Shown: one piece after another, positions 15,409 through 18,742 of the stretch
How the letters are laid out: every line of letters begins with the position of its first letter
Position numbering within the stretch: the stretch's first letter is position 1
Origin: Kitasatospora papulosa
GTDB lineage: Bacteria > Actinomycetota > Actinomycetes > Streptomycetales > Streptomycetaceae
Length of the DNA stretch: 18,742 nucleotides
Assembly: GCF_000717245.1 (NCBI RefSeq)
Contig: NZ_JNYQ01000030.1
Span: forward strand, 1-18,742
Direction: 5' to 3'
Position numbers and translations under genes: made by a program
The notes under the pieces: model-generated
Database searches by the model: none
Seen by the model: only the letters and a program-made list of their open reading frames with translations
What the model was told of the DNA's origin: nothing

Positions 15409-15679
15409 TGAAGGCCAAGGAACGGGCGAAGGTGTGAATGCCATCCCGGAGCGCGCCCACACTGGACAACCATGTTTTAGAGCGGGCAGCACGTCGACCG
15501 GTTCCGCTGCCATGACCAGCAGGCGGTACAAGCGTCCCGCACTCCCACCGGACAGTCGTGAGGACAGCCACGGCCGGGCATTTCCGGGCGTGCGAGCGGG
15601 CCCAAGGCCGGAGGACGCGGCGCGGGAGGAGCCAGCCGCGGTTCTGGAAGGCCGCGGCGCAGCAGATACGCCGGAGCCT

Positions 15680-15904
15680 CTCGATGACCCGGTGATCGCT
15701 CTCATCAAGCGCGGGCAAGCCGAAGGTCCCTTCGACCCGGACGTCACTCCCGCCTGGATCCAACGTGTGCTCTGGTCGCTGGTGTACACCGGGTATCAGG
15801 ACGCCGAGGCCTGCGGGCTGCCGAGGCACGGCATCGTCTCCGCCGTCATCCGCACACTCGAAAACGGCATCCGTACGCCCAACCCGGAACACCGCCAGGT
15901 ATGA
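15680..15904 (+). pseudogene. TetR-family regulator, C-terminal remnant
   Basis: The last about 74 codons read DDPVIALIKRGQAEGPFDPD, then WIQRVLWSLVYTGYQDAE and GLPRHGIVSAVIRTLENGIR. This is the ligand-domain end typical of TetR regulators (IRRGQAEGVFDPD..., VLWSLVYA...). The frame stays open up to 15434, but that sequence carries no helix-turn-helix and resembles nothing I know, so the DNA-binding half is missing. With no DNA-binding domain the fragment cannot work as a repressor. The 270 bases between the glycosyltransferase stop and here hold no recognisable gene. Confidence 0.65.
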
Positions 15905-16072
15905 GCCGCGGACTCGGACCAACCAACGGGGTCATAGAGAGCAACCCGACCGGGGTGCCCAGGTGTAGTCCTCGTCAGCCTTCGACGTCCACGTCGTCCT
16001 CGAAGGAGGCCGGATCGCGGACGGGGCGCAGTGCCCTGGCCGTGCCGCAGATGTTCACGACGGGTTCGGTGG

Positions 16073-16094
16073 CGACAATTCCCTGCAGGGAATG
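16073..16094. promoter_or_regulatory. Operator-like palindrome upstream of the XRE regulator
   Basis: The perfect palindrome ATTCCC-TGCA-GGGAAT (16078-16093) lies 35 bp before the chosen start of the regulator gene. The same ATTCCC-N4-GGGAAT, with the same flanks (CGACA before, G after), occurs at 17369-17390 upstream of the convergent NTF2-like gene. Two identically spaced copies placed before the only two genes of the unit strongly suggest the binding site of the XRE protein, implying autoregulation. Confidence 0.75.
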
Positions 16095-16128
16095 GCCTGG
16101 AACCCTCCCCCGCCGTTACAACAGGCCA

Positions 16129-16908
16129 GTGGACTTCCCTCGTGCACTTCGCGAACTCCGTACCCGCCGTCACCTCAGCCAGCTCGATCTGGCGCTGCGG
16201 GCGGGCACCACCCAGCGGCACCTCAGTTTCATCGAATCCCGCAGGTCCGACCCCGGCCGGAACATGGTCGTGCGCTTGGCCGAGGCTCTGGAGCTGTCGC
16301 TGCGCGAGCGCAACGAACTGCTTCTGGCCGCCGGGTACGCGCCCGCCTACCCCGAGAGCTCACTGGACGACCAGGCGCTGGCCCCCGTGCGCGCAGCGAT
16401 CGACCACATCCTGCGCGGGCATCTGCCGTATCCGGCGCTGGTGGTGGACGGGGCTGGTGACCTGATAGCCGCGAACACCGCATTCGACCTGATCACCGAG
16501 GGTGCGGCCGCCGAGCTGGTGGGCCCGGGCAGGAACATCTACCGTCTTGCGCTGCATCCCGAAGGTCTGGCTCCCCGCATCCGCAACCTCGCCGAATGGG
16601 CGCGCCACATCCTTGCCCGCCTCGGCCACCTGGAGGAGTTGCACGCCGAGCTCGTGGGGTACGTTCCCGAGCTGGAGCGGTGCGCCGGGCTGCTCGGTTT
16701 CGCAGTTCCACTCCGCCTGCAGTCCTCGTACGGGGAGCTGAACCTGATGACGACCGTGACGACCTTCGCCACCGCCGTTGACGTGACACTTTCCGAGCTG
16801 AAGCTTGAGGCGTTCCTGCCGGCGGACCCGGCGACAGCCGGGGCTCTCACGGCCGCCGCCAGAGCAGCGGCCTCTGCTGAGGCGGGTCAGGCCCCCGGGA
16901 ACATGTAG
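16129..16908 (+). CDS. XRE regulator with MmyB-like ligand-binding domain
   Basis: 259-residue transcription factor. Residues 4-58 form a Cro/CI-type helix-turn-helix (RALRELRTRRHLSQLDLALR, then TTQRHLSFIESRRSDPGR, then MVVRLAEALELSLRERN). They are followed by the GYAPAYPES linker and an MmyB-like sensor domain (about 85-245) with VVDGAGDLIAANTAFD. Such proteins are thought to bind a small, possibly lipid-like ligand and usually control the neighbouring metabolic gene. GTG 16129 is chosen because homologues begin at this FPRALRELR segment. The frame is open to 15901, but an earlier start would place the operator palindrome inside the gene. The ribosome binding site is weak. The stop overlaps the 3' end of the convergent NTF2-like gene by 22 bp. 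Confidence 0.88.
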   Translation: MDFPRALRELRTRRHLSQLDLALRAGTTQRHLSFIESRRSDPGRNMVVRLAEALELSLRERNELLLAAGYAPAYPESSLDDQALAPVRAAIDHILRGHLPYPALVVDGAGDLIAANTAFDLITEGAAAELVGPGRNIYRLALHPEGLAPRIRNLAEWARHILARLGHLEELHAELVGYVPELERCAGLLGFAVPLRLQSSYGELNLMTTVTTFATAVDVTLSELKLEAFLPADPATAGALTAAARAAASAEAGQAPGNM

Positions 16909-17309
16909 TCGGCCTTGATCCGGCCGTCGTCGTCGAGTACCAGGATCTCCATGCCCCCGCCCACCACGTCGCCGGTCTCGGTGGACACCGTCTCCCAGCC
17001 GAATTTGACCACGCCGTGAAGGCGTACCGCATCGGCGCGTGCCCGGAAGGTGAGTCCCCCTGTCTCGACGAACCGCTCGTAGCTTCGCGCCACCCGGGTC
17101 TCGATGGCGTCGTACCCCTGAGCCTCCAGAGTCGTGTTGACGAAGCCAAGTTGTGCAGCGATCTCCCGTATCTCCGCAGGCGGCTGCAGGGTGTGAGTGG
17201 CGTCCTCGGACCACAACTGCTCGATGGCCACGCGGCGTTCGGCGCTGTCCGCCACTGTCCATTGAGCCATATAGCGGTGGGCCAGGTACTGCGGGTCGAT
17301 CTCGATCAT
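16887..17309 (-). CDS. NTF2/SnoaL-like protein
   Basis: About 140 residues with the cone-shaped NTF2/SnoaL pattern: an N-terminal helix (YLAHRYMAQWTVADSAERR), LWSEDATHTLQPP, then strands FRARADAVRLHGVVKFGWE and GGGMEILVLDDDGRIKADY with a closing MFPGA. Members are small-molecule isomerases, hydrolases or binding proteins, and no catalytic residue can be assigned here. The start is ATG 17309, since AAGGAG sits six bases upstream; the ATG at 17315 touches that site. The gene is convergent with the XRE regulator, and its upstream palindrome at 17374-17389 matches the one before the regulator, so it is the likely target of that repressor. The pair may detoxify or sense one compound. Confidence 0.85.
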   Translation of the reverse strand: MIEIDPQYLAHRYMAQWTVADSAERRVAIEQLWSEDATHTLQPPAEIREIAAQLGFVNTTLEAQGYDAIETRVARSYERFVETGGLTFRARADAVRLHGVVKFGWETVSTETGDVVGGGMEILVLDDDGRIKADYMFPGA

Positions 17310-17368
17310 GTGCATCTCCTTGCCAGGCAGATCTCTTCGGACCAGATCCTGCGGCGTACAGCCGACAC

Positions 17369-17390
17369 CGACAATTCCCCGTAGGGAATG
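17369..17390. promoter_or_regulatory. Second operator-like palindrome, upstream of the NTF2-like gene
   Basis: ATTCCC-CGTA-GGGAAT (17374-17389) is 64 bp before the NTF2-like start. Half-sites, spacing and outer flanks (CGACA and G) are the same as at 16073-16094. Only the four central bases differ, as expected of a dimer-binding site with an uncontacted centre. Confidence 0.75.
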
Positions 17391-17977
17391 CGCTTTTCAC
17401 GGTCCGGGGCGTGGAGCGCGCCGGACAAGCCCTGGGGGCGGGTCGTTGACGCCTCCCCAGGCGGCGGGGCGTCGACGAACCGGCCCGATGACTCCGGAGA
17501 AATCCGGGTCGTCAGGCCCGGCAGAGGCCGTCAAGCCTCCGCGCAAGAGCCGTCCGCTCCCGCCCCCTCCGCAGGCACCACCGTCTGCGTCTCCCTCTCA
17601 AGCATCTACTTCACGCCCTGACTGGAACTCACCTCCAGTGCCCGCACTCCAAGGACAGCGCCTCCGTGCTCGATGCCGCAGCCAAGATCGCAGTCACCCC
17701 CGCTGCCGATCGGCGGCGCCAGCCTCGCCGGGCACCACTTCAGCCACCGCATCAGCGGCTGGCTCACCGCCCTGCCCCCCCGACCCCAGGCTGCTCTTCG
17801 GTTGGCCGGTACCTGGGCCACCCGCTTCGGCGGACTGAGGGTGCCGGCCACTCTGCATCCAGTGGTGGTGTCCCGGCTGCACCCGTGTGCAGGCACTTTG
17901 ACCGCGAGATCTCCAGCAGGAGAGCACAGAGACGCCGCCGACTGCGGAGTTGCTCCAAGTCGGCGGCGTTCGAGCGA
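17391..17977. other. Gene-poor stretch between the NTF2-like and STAS genes
   Basis: No complete gene is supported. A plus-strand frame around 17700-17830 reads PIGGASLAGHHFSHRISGWL, then RLAGTWATRFGGL, with coding-like composition, but it has no start or family I recognise; it may be a relic. GTTGACGCC (17445-17453) and GGCGTCGAC (17468-17476) pair as a nine-base stem with one G-T pair, a possible terminator. The region is also the promoter side of the NTF2-like gene at its left end and the downstream flank of the STAS gene at its right. Confidence 0.4.
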
Positions 17978-18310
17978 TCAGGCGGCTTCGTGCGCTCGTG
18001 CGTCGGGGAGCAACTCGGTGAAGCCGAGGGTGGGGAAGACTTGGGCGGCCGTGTGCAGTAGGTGCAGGGGCTGCGGGTGCATGCCGGTCACCGTGATGTG
18101 ACGCGGGTGCGTGGGCGGTTGCGGGTCGACGAGCAGGTGCAGCCCGGCCATGTCCATGAACGGGGTGCTCTGGAGGTCCCAGACCAGCTCGGTCACGTCC
18201 TGTGGCAGTGCTTCGAGGACGGCGTGGAGCTTGGGCAGGGCGCCCTGATCGATCTCGCCGTCGGGGATGATCCAGGCGGTGGTGGCGTCGATCAGCGTGG
18301 TGACGTGCAT
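17978..18310 (-). CDS. STAS-domain protein (anti-sigma factor antagonist-like)
   Basis: 110-residue single STAS domain, the fold of SpoIIAA/RsbV anti-anti-sigma factors that bind serine-kinase anti-sigma proteins. The central block LVWDLQSTPFMDMAGLHLL corresponds to the phosphorylation loop, usually FMDSSGL or FMDSTGL. Here the phosphorylatable serine is Met54 (Asp53-Met54-Ala55-Gly56), so control by phosphorylation at that site is unlikely. The first strand VTTLIDATTAWIIPDGEID and the terminal VFPTLGFTELLP fit the family. ATG 18310 has GGAAGGGGG nine bases upstream; the longer frame to 18430 lacks a site. No partner kinase or sigma factor is nearby, so it probably works with a distant anti-sigma factor or as a constitutive binder. 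Confidence 0.85.
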   Translation of the reverse strand: MHVTTLIDATTAWIIPDGEIDQGALPKLHAVLEALPQDVTELVWDLQSTPFMDMAGLHLLVDPQPPTHPRHITVTGMHPQPLHLLHTAAQVFPTLGFTELLPDARAHEAA

Positions 18311-18421
18311 GTAGGCATGCCCCCTTCCGGGGTTGCGAGCCCAAAGACGAAACCCCTCATGAAGGGGACGACGATGGCGGGAGGCGGGAACCCGTGAAGG
18401 GGGCAACACCCGGAACCCAAA

Positions 18422-18471
18422 GTCCGGCACCGGCGGGTACCGGACGGTCTCGTGTCACCTCACCGTGACAC
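18422..18471. repeat. Two consecutive hairpins
   Basis: GTCCGGCACC (18422-18431) pairs with GGTACCGGAC (18436-18445), with one mismatch or wobble. A perfect seven-base stem follows, GTGTCAC (18452-18458) with GTGACAC (18465-18471). They lie upstream of the STAS gene and just beyond repeat copy 2. They may be a terminator for the broken minus-strand NuoE-like gene, or leader structure of the STAS transcript. Confidence 0.45.
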
Positions 18472-18510
18472 ACTCCTGCGCTTCCTGGCCACCACCCGGG
18501 CCGGCAGGAG

Positions 18511-18643
18511 CCACGACGTCTGTTCCTCGCTCATGTTCCCGGTGTACGACGCCCCGGCGCGGGACGCGACTCGGGGACCCCGCCCGGCATGCTGTGGCCG
18601 GTGTGGAGTCGCACCCTGGAGAGGTGAGCGCGCCCATCGTCAT
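18511..18643. repeat. 133-bp divergent-promoter repeat, copy 2
   Basis: Matches 3645-3777 base for base at constant offset, about 85% by eye. It keeps the minus-strand start (ATG 18534, MSEEQTSW, then unrelated LLPARVVARKR and a stop at 18460) and the plus-strand start (GTG 18624, VSAPIVIR, then TCRSP and a stop). The inner GCGACTC/GAGTCGC arms (18566-18572, 18606-18612) persist. Both small genes stop matching after seven or eight codons. The right edge at 18643 is exactly where the NuoE-like reading begins. Confidence 0.8.
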
Positions 18644-18742
18644 ACGGACGTGCCGTTCCCCGTGAGGAGCGGCGAGGTCGGCGAAGTAGGTGGCGGGTCC
18701 GAGCCCCGCGGCGGCCGGCAGTCCCAGGGCACGACCGACCTG
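18644..18742 (-). pseudogene. NuoE-like oxidoreductase subunit, fragment running off the window
   Basis: From the right edge the minus-strand frame reads QVGRALGLPAAAGLGPATYF, then ADLAAPHGERHVR, and then enters repeat copy 2. The pattern matches the N-terminal region of NuoE/NAD-dependent formate dehydrogenase small subunits, which continue as HVRVC.GTACF with the cysteines of a 2Fe-2S cluster. Those cysteines never appear: after HVR the frame runs through the repeat to a stop at 18455. The 5' part lies outside the window. It appears truncated by the event that brought in or deleted up to the repeat. Confidence 0.5.

Noticed and set aside
14551..15789. 412-residue minus-strand ORF
   Set aside because: Covers the glycosyltransferase in antisense; no domain seen.
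15901..16128. Longer N-terminus for the XRE regulator (ATG 15901 or 16051)
   Set aside because: The extension has no homology to the family and would put the operator palindrome inside the gene.
1..18742. CRISPR array, tRNA or rRNA genes
   Set aside because: No regularly spaced repeats, no cloverleaf-like GTTCGA-containing segments and no rRNA-like sequence were seen.

Overview
The window is high-GC DNA with strong third-position GC bias, frequent GTG starts and four-base GTGA stop/start overlaps. Its genes are of Streptomyces type: GH64 and GH16 secreted glucanases, an XRE regulator with an MmyB-like sensor domain, a STAS protein, DUF6415, and IS5/IS21 relics. It most likely comes from a Streptomyces or close relative, and the density of broken genes suggests an accessory or chromosome-arm region. 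No tRNA, rRNA, CRISPR array or replication origin was seen.

Layout. (1) 509-3038, minus strand: a two-gene secreted beta-1,3-glucan degradation unit, GH16 with a ricin-type lectin domain followed by a Tat-exported GH64 enzyme. A CebR-box-like palindrome lies 67 bp upstream. (2) 3259-3963: a graveyard holding an IS5 transposase tail, a truncated small gene and a frameshifted small gene. The last two diverge from a 133-bp intergenic segment that recurs at 18511-18643. (3) 4460-6145: an intact acetolactate-synthase-like TPP enzyme with a downstream hairpin terminator. (4) 6201-7380: a permease remnant cut by a decayed IS21-type istB element. (5) 7641-9155, minus strand: an intact FMN/3Fe-4S glutamate-synthase-domain protein. 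(6) 9423-12098: a run of relics, namely an unknown ORF, DUF6415, a secreted-nuclease fragment, and a nearly full-length but multiply broken F420-dependent oxidoreductase. (7) 12220-15408: an intact, translationally coupled four-gene operon of acyl-CoA dehydrogenase-like protein, PIG-L deacetylase, NodS-like methyltransferase and family 2 glycosyltransferase. (8) 15680-17389: a TetR tail, then an XRE/MmyB-type regulator and a convergent NTF2/SnoaL-like gene, each preceded by the same 16-bp operator-like palindrome. (9) 17978-18310, minus strand: a STAS-domain protein. The window ends with the second copy of the repeat, which abuts a broken NuoE-like gene.

The two stretches that look most like working, poorly described systems are the four-gene operon at 12220-15408, whose enzyme set suggests building or tailoring a small acylated glycoconjugate, and the self-contained XRE/NTF2 regulatory pair with matching operators. 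The rest is mostly ordinary secreted or metabolic genes set among decaying mobile and small genes. Family names come from recognising sequence patterns by eye, and no database search was run.
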